DNA of 64,000 nt from positions 434,001-498,000 of the forward strand of contig MCGO01000016.1 in NCBI GenBank assembly GCA_002104985.1. Reading direction: 5' to 3'. The translations under genes were made by a program, and so were the position numbers. Origin of the DNA: Rhizoclosmatium globosum (Eukaryota; Chytridiomycota; Chytridiomycetes; Chytridiales; Chytriomycetaceae). A model generated the notes under the pieces. It had not been told where the DNA came from. It did not search any database and worked only from the letters and a program-made list of their open reading frames with translations. Position 1 is the stretch's first letter. Each line of letters opens with the position of its first letter. Below, in pieces: positions 24,901 through 36,672 of this stretch.

Positions 24901-27826
24901 CTGACGAAGGAGGACGAGGAAAATGTAACTTGAGAGTCCCAGTCGCTGTTGCCATCACGAAACTTCTCATGCGACTTCCTGAAGAATCCAAAAACTTGGA
25001 GCTTCCAAATTGTTGACTACTGTCTGTCAATTTTTGAAGAACCGATTGCAAGATGTTCGAGATGGTTCTCGTGATGCTCTCTTGAAGATTGCAAAGGAGC
25101 TTGGCCCTGTGTATTTCCCATTCATCATCAAGGAATTGCAAAGTGCTTTGCTTCGAGGTTACCAGTTGCATGTTCTCGGATTTACCGTTCATCATTGTTG
25201 GTTGGTGTGACTGACACATTCAGAGAAAACGGGTTTGAGACGAGTGTTGATATGCTTGCAAGAATCTTTGTCAATGACATCTTCGGAACTCTAGTGATGA
25301 GCGTGAGGTGCAGGAAATGAACGGAAAGTTGAAGGAGATGAAGCGCAGTAAGAGTTTTGATTCATTCGAGCTCGTCGCCAAGGTCGTCAAGCTGACGAAA
25401 ATTACGTCCTTGTTGAACCCGCTTAAGGAACTGATGCTGGAATCCAACTCCTCCAAAATGTCGCTCAAAATTCAGGATATTTTGCGACGAATTGTTTCTG
25501 GATTGTCTGTCAATTCGTCATTGAATGAAGCAGATATGCTCGTGTTCATTCATGGTCTCATCACAGAGAATCTGCCGTTGTCCAAGTTGGAAGCATACTC
25601 CAAGAACAAGCAAACTGCTCAAGAGAAGCGTATCACTGTTCAAATGAGAAGAAACGAACCATTGGACAATATGCTGAACTACTTCAAGGCAAACGCGTAC
25701 ATGTTCATCGACTTTGGTTTGGCCCTCCTGTTGGTATACATGAAGAAAGATCTTGTTCGCCAAAACAACCCAGATCACTTGAAAATGATGGATCCTTTGG
25801 TCCCAGTGCTTTCAAAGTCCATGTATTCCCAACACAGTTCAGTTGTCGTGAATTCCCTCAAAATCTTTACACTTCTCGTCAAATGGCCTCTACCGAATCT
25901 CGAAATTTCAGTACCTGCTGTCATGAAGCGAATCTTTGAACTCTTCCTCAAGAAGGGTGATATCAACGCTGAAAGATCGGATGCTGCCTTAAAGCTTTTG
26001 AGTATGGTCATCAAAGAATGTGCCTATGTCGACATTACCCAGAAGCAAATCGTGTCCTTGATTCAGTTCTTGACTCCCGAGCTCGAGGAACCCGACAAAC
26101 AAAGCGCCGCGTTCTCCCTCATCCGTTCCATTCTCAACCGAAAGTACATTTTCCCTGAAATCTACGACTTGATGGCTGTTGTTACGAAAATTATGGTGAC
26201 CAGTCAAGGCGGCCAAGTTCGCGAGCTCTGTCGTCAGTCATACTGCCACTTCCTTCTCGAATACCCACATGGACCTGTCAAGCTCCGAAAAGAGTTCAAT
26301 TATTTGATTCAGAACTTGAGTTATGAGTTTGAAAGTGGTCGTGAATCTGTCTTGGCCTTCTTTGGACTCTGCCTCCCGAAGCTCTCTGAAACTGTGTTGA
26401 ACGAATATGCGGAAATGATTCTGCTTTCTTTGTTATGGTTTTGATTAATGATGAGAGTGCCAAGTGTCGTGAGAAAGCGAGTGACATGATCAAGTTGTTG
26501 GTGAGACAAGTGCATGCAGCTAAACGAGACAACTTCTTTATTTTGGTGGAAGGATGGTTTGGGAAATCTGATCAGCCGCAATTGCTTCGTACTGGATCTC
26601 AGCTTGTTGGACTCTTTGTGGAGGCTCTTACACAACGAGACGCCAACCCTTGATTGAGCGCATGACACCAAAACTGATCTCAGTTCTGGACGCTGTGAAA
26701 GCTGATTACGAAGTACTTCTCACTCAGAGGAAGACTCTCTGGATACTGAGACTCGACTTGAATTCTGGCAGTGTGGTTATTACACTCTCAACACCTTCAG
26801 CAAAATCTTCGCCAAGCAGCCGTCACTCGTTCTGGATTCAAGCTGTTTACCTCTATGGCAGCACGTCAAATTCTTCCTTCTGTACCCGCACACTTGGGTC
26901 CGTTTGATCTCTTGTCGACTGTTTGGTTCCTTGTTTGCAGCTATCGATCTTGAGGAAGTTGATGCGGATAATGAAACAGTTCAATCTATTCTTTTGGACG
27001 CCAAGACACTGTCGTTGATTTCGATGCAGTTGACGAAGCAGCTGGAGTCGGAGCTTTTGCAGGAAGAGCACGCGAAACAGATTGTCAAGAACCTGTTTTC
27101 ATTGGAAAGGCCATCATGCAGTTCCATGACAGTGGTGATGAGGAAGACGAGGCGGCTGGTGATGTTGAGGAAGAAGATGAGGAGGACAATGAGGAGGAAG
27201 GTGAAGCAGCAGCTGAAACCAAGGAAAAAGAGGCCGGAAACGTTTTGCTTCTCAAGATCTTTAAGCGTCTTGCATATGTGGGACGAGCTCACGTTGGCAC
27301 TGACAAAGTGTTGCTGGTGAGTTAAATCCAACTTTCATTGAGCGCAACTAATCATAATTGATTACAGAGAAAGAGTGTATTCCAATGGTTTGGTGCGATG
27401 CTGTTGAGTCTCGAAGCTGACGACTACAAGCCATACCTGACACCTGCCATGTCAGTTTTGTACAGAACAATGAACTCATCTGGAAGGGAAACAGGTAAGC
27501 CTATTTAACTGTTCTTCTCTCTTAAATCTTAACATTCGACAACAGACGAAATCAAAAGCTTTGCCAAGGAAATCTCTGAACACCTTCAAAAAGCTGTTGG
27601 TATCACCGAATATCTCTCCGTCTACAACAAGATCCATTCACAAGTCCAACAGTCACGTGAAGAGAGGAAACGAAGCGAAAGATCCAGGTTATTGTGGATC
27701 CGAAGCGGCTGCCAACGAAGAGTTCAGAAGAACATGATGAAGAAGGCAGGAAAGAAGAGGAAGATTGAAGAATTTACAAAGGGAAGGGTCAAGTATGAGA
27801 ATACCAAGAAGCTAAGGAAGAAGTGA
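18988..27826 (+). CDS. UTP20: UTP20-like small-subunit processome HEAT-repeat protein
   Basis: Giant nucleolar scaffold of the 90S pre-ribosome (U3 processome). The N-terminus matches UTP20: NRYK / FQTFTDRLKTIKIDPIHRVI, CFFVDGISHWQDLNMTAEF, ELVLYHQKEIVELIIKYLE, PLL-NLVTLLARDLQ. Long helical-repeat sequence follows (for example 22160-23683 and 25308-26444, which read uninterrupted). Two acidic tracts occur, DVDSDNDDDEMDVD (about 24765) and EDEEDNEEEGE (about 27170). The basic tail is MMKKAGKKRKIEEFTKGRVK. Introns include 19036-19139, 19233-19291, 19968-20022, 20563-20620 and 27317-27367. Frame breaks lie near 20340, 23690, 24080, 24930, 25210, 26440, 26650, 27110 and 27690. The 8.8 kb span suits the family's ~2,500-2,800 residues. 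Confidence 0.9.
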
Positions 27827-27877
27827 TTTTTTTTGAGGGGAATACAGTTTTTGTTCATTAAACTATAGTAACAATTT

Positions 27878-28827
27878 TTATTCTGGTTCGGGTGCAACTG
27901 GAGCTTTCTTTTTACTTCGTGAAGGACAGAAGATTTGGTCAAGGCTCATGGTGTTGTTTCCTGCATCCTCATACAAGAAGTGTGAGTATTCCAACGTTGT
28001 CATTCCTTTGAAATCTAAGGTGACCGTTATTGCCACATTCAAGTATTTGAATTTAACTTACAGAGCAAGATATGTAGCCTTATCAAATCAGCCATAAACA
28101 CACAAATTATGAAACTTAGAACCGCTGTGATCCCAATAACAGCTTGAAACCCAACGAACTCAGCGAATATCCCAGTACTTTGAAGGGGGGAAACCAGATT
28201 AGACTTAAATGAAACTGATTAATCTTACAGAAATCGTTCATCTGTCCTTGTCGAACCGCGATACACCCAACAACAGAAACAACTGCATGACTCAGCGAAA
28301 ACGCAAACACCGAACACAGTCCTCCAAGATACAACCGATAATTCCTCTCCCCAATACAATTATTTACATAAAAACAGTGATGATCCAGCCTTGGAACGCA
28401 TTTATCACAATACCGACAATGCAACGCGCGATCCACCCTATTCCAAAAACTCATATCAATACTAGACGTATAAAAAGAACTCTGCGCTCACACGTATGCC
28501 TTACAAACAAGACAATACTTGAATCCATCGCCTGGAGGCTCTTCCGCCGCAACCACAGCACCTTTCGATCGCCAAACTTTCAGGACGTTGGTGTCAACTG
28601 GATTCGACGCTGTCAAGAGTCCACCGATCCCAATCACGAGGACAAGTGACACGACCATCCATGAAATCAGCCTATCCGCACAGAGTCCGGGTGGGTAAGT
28701 GGGATGACAAAGTGAAGAACGTGGATGAAGCATAGATGATGTAAACGAGGAACAGGATCTGCCGTGGATGTGGAGGGTAACTGCAACCCGTTATTCTTGG
28801 GTTGTTGTTCTCATTTGATTCATCCAT
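27878..28827 (-). CDS. DHHC-type protein S-palmitoyltransferase
   Basis: Multi-pass membrane enzyme that attaches palmitate to cysteines. The N-terminus [20 protein letters not shown] contains a (G)xSxPxHPxQ-like lead followed by membrane segments [17 protein letters not shown] and [18 protein letters not shown]. Then [11 protein letters not shown], an intron, and the cysteine-rich domain [32 protein letters not shown] with the catalytic DHHC (about 28370-28390). Further hydrophobic stretches ([19 protein letters not shown]) follow. The C-terminus ends [20 protein letters not shown]. The lead resembles the ZDHHC1/11 group. A frame shift near 28685 must be corrected. The start codon is 23 bases from that of NDUFS6. 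Confidence 0.85.
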
Positions 28828-28850
28828 TCTTTTTTCAAAGTTTCTTAAAA
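28828..28850. promoter_or_regulatory. 23-base gap between divergent start codons (DHHC gene and NDUFS6)
   Basis: The two ATGs face away from each other across 23 bases (CTTTTTTCAAAGTTTCTTAA type, A/T-rich). There is no room for two separate promoters, so the 5' untranslated regions must be extremely short, or each transcript starts inside the other gene. Confidence 0.4.
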
Positions 28851-29503
28851 ATGTTGGCGCTTCGAACTACTTCTGTTGTCAGACGGCTTTTGAGCACGTC
28901 TTCGCGACATCCTCGACGGGCGGCGTGATTGCGCAGTCGTTGAATCGGGACAAAGTGTGGAGCAAGAGCCAGGCGGAGAAGTACGTTGCGACGACGGGCC
29001 ACGGTGCGTTTCTTCTTTTTTTGGGTGTTTGTTTTGAGTTGGTTCGTTGGGACTGATTCGGCGGTGGTGGCGCAGATTCGAACAGACGAATATGGCGCTG
29101 CAGGTGCGTGTCTTTGTTGTTTGGTGTTTGGGGAGGGGTGATTGTGGTGTGTTAGAAGAGGGAGTTAACTGTTTTTGGATCAGCCAAACCCGTCGCTGCT
29201 ATTGACTTGATTGCTGCTGTGCCTGTGACTTTGGTTGCTGGACGTCGGGCTTCTTGCAACGGAGGTGAGGAGAAGCGTCACAACTGGAAAACACTAGGAT
29301 ACTGAACACACGGATTTTGTAATGATAGGCGGAGGCGCTCTTGGACACCCACGAGTATTCTTCAACTTGGTATGTGTATCGGATGAGGATTTGGCGGAGA
29401 GGGGCTAACTGAGGGCATTTAGGACGATGGACAGGCTGTTGCTTGCTCATACTGTGGTCTCAAATACCAGAAGGACCCACATGCTGGACACGGACACCAC
29501 TAA
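28851..29503 (+). CDS. NDUFS6: Complex I zinc-binding accessory subunit (NDUFS6/13 kDa)
   Basis: Matrix-arm subunit of NADH:ubiquinone oxidoreductase carrying one zinc. Mitochondrial presequence MLALRTTSVVRRLLSTSSRH; then VIAQSLNRDKVWSKSQAEKY, RFEQTNMALQPNP, AAIDLIAAVPVTLVAGRRAS, GHPRVFFNL, and a C-terminal CSYCGLKYQKDPHAGHGHH holding Cys/His zinc ligands with an upstream SCNGG. Five exons with introns of 51-88 bases (for example 29005-29075, 29104-29183, 29264-29329, 29371-29423). One-base frame breaks occur near 28910 (between SSRH and TGGVIAQ) and near 29195. Presence of this subunit means the organism has a full proton-pumping complex I. Confidence 0.85.
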
Positions 29504-29810
29504 AATCCTAAGCTGGATTGACAATACCATAGTAACTTCAAAAGAGGGATCGATTCGAATATGTTCTTTGGATGCCTCAAATAAAGCAGTTTAGCGAAAC
29601 GATAATCATTCAATCATAATGCGATGGAAAATTGTATTCCCAGTTTATTTGACGCCGAATTATAGTTATCCATTTCCAACTGGCCTCCCTCCCAACATTG
29701 CTCGCAATTAATGGGAGGTAAATAACACCAGTATGCAGTGATTAGGTAAATCGGAAAGTATCTGATCCAACTTGATCTATGTTTCGCGCAACATTAGAGA
29801 AACACGATAA

Positions 29811-30614
29811 TTATCTGAAATTCCACACGTACAAAATCTTCTTTCCTTCCGCATCCACGACCGGTGTTAGAACAAATGTTTGGCTAAAGGGGCGAGTTTG
29901 CTGTTTATCGCCAATCTTGACGTTTCCTGAAAGAGAACACGAAAGGGGAAGAGCAGTCGATTAAGATTCCAGGTCGGATACAACATACGGAATTCTCTAA
30001 TTACCAGAACTGAAACGATGTTTGAGTCTCCGACTATGATGAACATGAATGAATGTTAGATGGTTAGTTGAAGAATTAATGTGGGAGTTGTTGTTTACCT
30101 AGCAGAGGCTGAACATCATATGCATGGTATTCATGTACTGAGCGAAATCAAGACATGCATATTGGTTGGAATCGAATGATTGGGGTTGAAGTGTTGATTT
30201 CGAGGACAAGGTGTGGCGAGAGGAGAACAAAGCAGAGTCAGCCAGCTTCATCTCAACATTTCATTAAGACTTAGACAGTACCAGTTGAAGGCAGAGACAG
30301 ATAAACTCTTTGAAGGCAGCAATCCCGTTGAATGCGTTTCCGTTCCATAGAATTGCAGCATTTTCCTTGTACAGTTTGTGTAGACGTGCCGTTGAGAGTC
30401 GTAGTATTTGTAGTATGTTTGAACAAACAAGTCTCCTCCTGTTTAGATGTCAATGTGGTTGAGTACTGGTTGTCAGATTTGCGCAGTGGTTGTTGAGACA
30501 AGCTATGAAACAGGTTGAAGAAAGGGAATCCCATTTGGATACGTGGCGAAATAGAAATATGAAGAAGAAGCTGAAGGGTCAGCAGGACGGACCTTTACTA
30601 GCAACGTCTGCCAT
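29811..30614 (-). CDS. NXT1: NTF2-related mRNA export factor (NXT1/p15-like)
   Basis: Small NTF2-fold partner of the NXF1/Mex67 mRNA exporter. The first exon reads MADVASK. Later exons give GDLFVQTYYKYYDSQRH, LHKLYKENAAILWNGNAFNG, IAAFKEF and, after introns near 30240-30050 and 29990-29935, GNVKIGDKQQTRPFSQTFVL followed by VVDAEGKKILYVWNFR-stop. The LYxxxAxLxWNGN motif separates NXT proteins from NTF2 itself, and the (D)FxQxFxL pattern is kept as PFSQTFVL. Exon limits in the middle are uncertain, with one-base breaks near 30385. The following gene on the same strand (COX) begins 223 bases upstream. Confidence 0.75.
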
Positions 30615-30836
30615 GATCACAAACTGTTTTTGGAAAGAAGAAAAGATAAACTAATCTAACTCTTTCACATCTTTTTTGACTAAACGAATGCACACATTTC
30701 TTTATTACTAAAACTCAGAAACAAAGCATCCATGAACGGTTGGTATTTGGCGAAGTGGGTTTGAAGTTGTTGTTCCAAGGAGAAAACAAGAATTTGAAGA
30801 TAGATTCTAGACGTCTGACGCTACTGGCAAGTAAAT

Positions 30837-31467
30837 CTAGTTTCCGTTCTTCTTGCGCTCGGCAGCGTAAGCACCCTGGAATGGGTTCTGCTTCAACTCA
30901 ATCGCACGCTCGTCCTCAGCAGCCTTCCACTCTGGAGTCATAGTACGGATCTTTGGCTTCTCTGTGGAAAATTCGGAGAGTTTCAGTTGGGTGGCCTAGA
31001 TTGGATGATTATGTGCAGTAAAAGGAACACTCACGAGTTTCCCACCATGAGTACATTCCGAAGGCGATACCGACAAAGAGAGCGGACCAGGCAAAGACAG
31101 CCTTGGTCAAGTTAGGGTCTGGCTGGTTACGGGCGCCGTGGGCACCGTAAGCGATGAAGTAGGCTATGTATGAGTCACCAGTTAGTTACTTGTCGTTGCA
31201 ACCAGTCCCGTCCCGGCCAATCCTCCAGTCCAAACAAGTCCAAACAACCAAAACAAAACAAGCAAAACAAACGCACCAGCACGCTTCTCCTCGAGGGACA
31301 TTGCCTTCCAGTCGCCCTTCTCGGCCACGGCAAGTCGGTCCGCGATGGCGCCCTGCTCGGCCTCAGGGAGCTTTCCCCAACGTGTCTCAAGCGCGGCGAT
31401 CGATGGGGGCGGCACGGGTCGAGAAGGTGCGGCGCGCGGCAGAAAGGGTTCGGAGTCCAACGAGCAT
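30837..31467 (-). CDS. Cytochrome c oxidase subunit IV (COX4/yeast Cox5 family)
   Basis: Inner-membrane subunit of respiratory complex IV. The start MLVGLRTLSAARRTFSTRAA is a clear mitochondrial presequence. The matrix part is SIAALETRWGKLPEAEQGAI and KGDWKAMSLEEKRA. After an intron comes AYFIAYGAHGARNQPDPN, a single membrane helix KAVFAWSALFVGIAFGMYSW, a second intron, and the tail KPKIRTMTPEWKAAEDERAI ELKQNPFQG. One C is missing in the CCCCC run near 31405; adding it links presequence and mature part. The gene lies beside another nuclear respiratory gene (NDUFS6), though on the opposite strand. Confidence 0.85.
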
Positions 31468-31655
31468 TTCGTTTGTTCTTTCTTTCTTGGTTGGTTGGTT
31501 GGTTGCTGGAAAAGCGAAAAATGACTGCTACTAACGTCATAATGCTCATGCCTGCCTCTACGATTTCAAAGGTCGCTTTATAGTTCCAGGAAACTAGGAG
31601 AGATTACGAATAAATGCACTAACACGCAACGATCCACTTCTCCCTTTCGATTTGA

Positions 31656-32123
31656 CTACCAAAAAGGGGACAACCTAATCAAGTAAGCCGTATTCCCAAG
31701 AATCAAGTCGCAAAAAAACTTGGTCAACCCCGTTTTACTCCTGTGGGCTTCCTCTCCTTGACATGCTCCGCCAGCTCCTGATGCCTCTCCTATGGCACCA
31801 TACTGCGTATAATATTGAGCCAATGTTGCAGCATTTGCAGCGTCATTTCCTCTGCTATAGTTGTTCAGTCGCGTCTTCAGCCACTCCTTGTAGGTACCTT
31901 CCAATACATTTGAAGCAAACCATGACGTTGAAACTTACATCTGATGGTCCAAATGCACATAAAAACAGCAACTGTAGACTTGTGAGTTTGTGGGTGATCA
32001 AAGTTCAATTCAACACTGTGCTGAAAAGAAACCAACAATTAGATTCAAATGTAGTAAGCCTTTAGGTTGTAAGATTGAGATCGACCCTTTGAATGGCATC
32101 GGACAGTCGAACGTGACTGCCAT
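31656..32123 (-). CDS. Possible hypothetical gene, three exons
   Basis: Not recognised and uncertain. A start at 32123 gives MAVTFDCPMPFKGSISILQP; splicing near 32056-32020 would lead to HSVELNFDHPQTHKSTVAVF. A further intron near 31935-31895 precedes EGTYKEWLKTRLNNYSRGND AANAATLAQYYTQYGAIGE, then TGLTKFFCDLILGNTAYLIR. The last exon has a credible composition (no low complexity, spaced Leu/Tyr). No signal peptide, membrane segment or known motif is visible. The exons could also be chance reading in a noncoding stretch. Confidence 0.3.
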
Positions 32124-33054
32124 GTCAGGAACGTAGTTCGAATGGATCAGTTGTGGCTGGATGAGGGTACTGGTACTATGCACTTAATGAGGGATACGAG
32201 TAGATTTCGGAAGCTTCTCTAACTGGTAGTTAAATCGCATTGAATGACGTAATGTCGCTTACAATTGATTTGTGTTGTTCTGAAATCAATTAGAAAATTG
32301 TCTTAGTTTAATTTACATGTACCAAGACAAACGGAATGAAAAAAGATCGATAGAAAGGAGCTCATAAATCACGAGAGCCATGCACTTGTATGTATTGGAA
32401 TGGATTTAGCAATACCTCAAATACAGAATCGGCCTTAATTCACGTTAATTTCAATGAATAGTATTTCTTATTCGTTCCTCGATCGCTGAGGAATCTGATG
32501 CCGGTATTGCAATAAGTGAAGTAGCAGGGAGAAGATACAAGATTTGAGGGGCGAAACGGTCTGGACGGCTTGCAAGACAAAATGAATAACGTCGAATCGG
32601 GAGCTTCGTTGAATCATATAGGATTCTAATGTAGTAATGTAGTGGTTGAAGGGGTTGTTGGAGAAGGAACCGATTTTTCCACACTAAAACGTACGGCATG
32701 ACCCCACCACCACCATCAGCCCACCATCCCTGCCCATCAGCCCATCAGTGTCACGTCAAACTGCATCAACATCGCATTAGGAGACGATTGGATCGTATCG
32801 GATGGATCGCTGAGCTGTGATGGAGGATTCAGTTGAACATGGCATCTCAAAAACTATTCGAGGCCGAACTATTGGCGATACGGCGGTGGTTGAATAAGAC
32901 GAAGTACCAATCCTGGACCCGCAGATCGTGAATCGGAGGGAGAAGCTATGACGAAATTACCAACGAGTCTCTCAAACCGCAACCATCAACCCACCTCTAC
33001 CAACCACAGCAAAAAGCGCAATCTTACTAACAAACCCCCCCTCATTCAGTCAAA
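32124..33054. other. Gene-free stretch upstream of eL27
   Basis: No convincing coding sequence on either strand. A short reading frame on the minus strand (32451-32699) has no recognisable feature. The last ~70 bases before the eL27 ATG are C/A-rich with a polypyrimidine patch (AACCCCCCCTCATTCAGTC), as is usual for ribosomal protein leaders. Confidence 0.5.
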
Positions 33055-33632
33055 ATGGTCAAGTTCCTCAAGAGCGGCAAAGTCGTCCTCGTTCTCTCTG
33101 GCCGTTACGCCGGCAGAAAAGCCGTCATTGTCAAGAACTTTGACGAAGGTACTGGATCCAAGCCATACCCACACGCCGTTATTGCCGGTATCGAGCGTTA
33201 CCCACTGAAGATCACCAAGGGTATGGGACAGAAGAAGATCGCTAAGCGCTCCAAGGTTAAGCCATTCATCAAGACCGTCAACTACAACCACATTCTCCCA
33301 ACTCGGTATGTAGTTTTATCTTTTCGATTCTATTATGGAAGCTTCTACGGGTATTCGAATGGTGTCGACACAACGGGATGTTTGGAAGGAGATGGTGATG
33401 GTTATTTGGGATATGAAGAAGACCTTGCGAACTAGCTTTGCATACCATGAATCTAAACTCATATTCTTCTTCTAGTTACAACTTCGACCTTGAGTTGAAG
33501 TCTGTCCTCACTGCCGAGTCCTTCAAGGAGCCATCCCAGCGTGAGGCTTCCAAGAAGGCCATCAAGAAGCTTTTGGAGGAGAGATACAACAGCGGAAAGA
33601 ACAAGTGGTTCTTCCAGAAGCTCCGTTTCTAA
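33055..33632 (+). CDS. RPL27: 60S ribosomal protein eL27, 135 aa
   Basis: Exons 33055-33305 and 33476-33632 join to 135 codons plus stop without any frame change. Start [20 protein letters not shown] (KOW motif), then [41 protein letters not shown] across the splice to [11 protein letters not shown], and end [19 protein letters not shown]. The length matches the family (136). The 170-base intron is longer than most here; I looked for C and D boxes of a guide RNA and found no matching pair. Poly(A)-like AATAAA near 33719. Confidence 0.97.
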
Positions 33633-33800
33633 ATGCGCTCGAACATAGTTTTATGTGTTTGGGTCTATTTAGATAATGTGTCGAAGGGGGAGGGCTCATG
33701 ATGACGTCCTGTTTAGTAAAATAAACATTGTGCTCTATTTTTCAAGTTGAGAGTTGTTTTGTGGTTGAGTCCGAGAATGTGTTTACTTTTTAGGCATCAA

Positions 33801-35843
33801 ATGAGCGAAGTTGACGCACGACACTTGAAAGCGCGGGTGGTAATCCACGTTGATCTGGATTCATTCTATGCCCAAGTAGAGGTAAGTGAACTAGGGTTGT
33901 TTCCTAGGAACTCGCCATTCCAATCCAATCCAACTTCAACAGCAAGTACGACTCGGACTTCCCCGCGACCAGCCACTCGCCGTGCAACAGTGGCAACTAC
34001 TCACTGCCGTCAACTACGCAGCCCGGGCATTTGGAATCAAAAAGGTGCGTGAAACCTTGTCTGCCTCTGGACACTTACACTCCCTTGCTTACGAACAACA
34101 GATGTCCTCGGTCGAAGAAGCAAAGGCTGCATGTCCAGATATAACCCTTGTTCACACTGCCTCGATTGCAAACGGAGACACGGAAGCAAAGTACCATACG
34201 AATCCAAACTACTACACTCACAAAATATCGCTGGACGTGTATCGCCATGCTTCAAAAAGATTATGGATATCTTGTCACGGTGCGTGATTGTATCTCTTGG
34301 CGATGACAGTGCTAAACAGTTTTGGGATCCCAGATTCTCACCAAAGTTCCAACGTGCATCTGTGGATGAGGCATATCTTGATATGACCGACCTCGTAAAC
34401 GAAAGAATTATTGAAATGGGGCGTAATGGCAGCATCGAGTTCAAGGACGGCTTACCAGTTGTAAAATGGGAAGATTCAGGAGCAATTGTTGTGGGCGTCA
34501 CAGGCTCCTCCGACACTGAAGAGCCAACAACAACAACTCTAGGGTGGGAAGACTACAACTCCGCGCGCGTCAGACATGTGTACCGAGATCAGAACGGCAG
34601 TCGACACTGAACTCCATTACACCTGCTCCGCTGGAATATCTCACAACAAAACACTAGCGAAACTCTGTTCCGCATTGAACAAACCAAACAAGCAAACAGT
34701 TCTCCTCCAAGACCAGGTGCTCGCCTTCTTGAAGCCTCTTCCATTCCAAAAGATAAGGAATTTGGGTGGGAAGCTGGGGACGGAGATTGAAGAAGTGTGG
34801 AGTGTCGAAACTTGTGGACAAGTATGGGATATTCCGCTTTCGGCGTTGCAGCTGAAGTTGGGAGAGGCGAGTGGGTCTTGGGTTCACGATATTGTGAGGG
34901 GAGTTTGCACAGAACCTGTGATGCAGACGCAGCTGCAGAAATCTATTGGAGCAAACAAGGCTTTTCGAAATCCACCGCTCAAGAGTATGGATGAAGTTGT
35001 CAAATGGGTTGATGTTCTTGCGTGCGAGATATTCTTGAGGTTAAAAGGAGGAGTTTGAAACCTATCAGCGGTAAGAGAGTCATGACTCTTCGTTCTCCTT
35101 TCTAATTGGCAGTATTAGATGGCCAAAGTCGTTTTCAGTATCATACAGGATGGAAGGAAAACAGACTACAGCGAAGTCTGCGCCAATGCCCTCAAGAGTA
35201 CGAACTGTTTGTCCAGATACACTTTCTAAGCTCGCAAATTCGCTTCTTGGGTCCGCACCTATCGTGCCTTGTCGCCATATATCCCTTGGGTGCAATGGAT
35301 TTATCAAGGAAGATGTCAATATAAACTCGGTTGCCAAGTTCTTTAAGAAGGTTGAGACTGGAAGCAGCAATGCTGCAATATCCGATGAATCGCAGGAAAT
35401 ATCTTGATAGAGGCCACTGATAATGAATCTCCATCGCTCGACCAGTTACGAAAAGAATCATCTGTAGATATTCAAACTTCACCCACAAAGACATCATCAG
35501 CGCTACTTCAACAAATAGACGTTGCGGAACAAGAAGACCTCTTGAAACAGTTTGAAGTCGATAACCAAGAGGCGCATTGTATTCGGTGTGAGCGATGTGG
35601 GAAATATGTTTCAGCGGATGACTTTTCTCTGGCAGAGCATGAAGATTATCACGTTGCTATTGAATTGCATCGTGAAATTACAACCGAGGTTCTGGGTTCT
35701 TTGACGGGGAAGGGGGCGGGAATGAAACCTGCGGAGCGAAAGTCTGCAATACCAGCAAGTGCAGACAAGAGCAAAGGAAGGAAGAAGTTAAAACGGAGCA
35801 TAGCGTCGGAACTGAAATCACGAACTTTTTCAAACGCAAGTGA
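33801..35843 (+). CDS. RAD30: DNA polymerase eta (Rad30), Y-family
   Basis: Translesion polymerase that copies past UV dimers. Exon 1 (33801-33881) carries VVIHVDLDSFYAQVE with the first catalytic aspartate. After an intron comes LPRDQPLAVQQWQLLTAVNY AARAFGIKK, diagnostic of eta. Then MSSVEEAKAACPDITLVHTA, FQRASVDEAYLDMTD (catalytic Asp-Glu), CSAGISHNKTLAKLCSALNK, and little-finger sequence. A UBZ zinc finger follows (CIRCERCGKYVSADDFSLAEHEDYH, about 35577-35650). The C-terminal PCNA-binding motif TEITNFFKRK ends at 35843 in a frame shifted by one from the preceding KGRKKLKRS. Further one-base breaks lie near 34255 (AAAAA run), 34590 and 35060-35100. Confidence 0.9.
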
Positions 35844-36672
35844 GAACATTAGATTCTGTCAAATAAAACAAAGTTTTGTGTCAACATAATTTATTTATAT
35901 ACATTATAGACGAGAAGGTAAGAACTGGAGAGATACAGATTAGTTTTCATGATTGATGAAAGGGAGAGAGTTGAGAGTGAAGGAACAGGGGGAAATCTCA
36001 GTGAAGCTGACATTCGACATAATAGGATGCTGTACAAGGTGCACCCTTCCGTCCGCCCGTCAGCACATATAATCATTGATACAAAGGAGGGCAGGTTTGG
36101 TCCAGACTTGAAAAACACTCACCAAAAAAACGAAGGTTCACGATCACGTTGAAAACTCCGAGACCAGAGTTGGTACAAACCTATTGATGGATTGATCAGA
36201 GTTAAGTGACGTACCAGGAAGGTGGATGGATGAAGGGAGGTGATAGGTATTGAAACCGTCAGTCAAGGCTTGAAACTTAAATATTGATGGTCGACAGGGG
36301 GTGTTCCGTCCATAATTGTGTCATATTGTCTTCACCGGTACAACGATGGAGTGGGGTTGAAGCACAGACGAGATCACATACCTGTCACTGTCAAGAAACG
36401 AGGTTTTTGAGATGAGAAAAAAAGAAAAGAGGGATGGTATCACCTTTTATACCATTATCAGTGTATACATTTATGTCTCATAAATGGTAAGACACTTTGA
36501 GAACCCAGGTAATAATTGTCAGGATTTTTGGTTGTTTGCCAACAAGACCCCTGTCAAAACCACCTCCCGCCCAAGAAAACCAACTCCCCATCCCACCAAA
36601 GAGTAAAAGGATTCTTTAACCCGTCATAGCGGGGCACCACCTTCCCGTCTCCTCCGTATTTATCTGTTCGAA
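35844..36672. other. Gene-free stretch between pol eta and cyclin
   Basis: I see no supportable gene. Two overlapping short reading frames (35949-36152 plus, 35891-36118 minus) lack any family feature. The part near 36440-36490 repeats the word ACCATTATCAGTG/ATAAATGG loosely. The stretch is probably the cyclin promoter and long leader. Confidence 0.45.

Noticed and set aside
33306..33475. Intronic guide RNA in eL27
   Set aside because: The intron is long for this genome, but I found no paired C and D boxes or H/ACA features.
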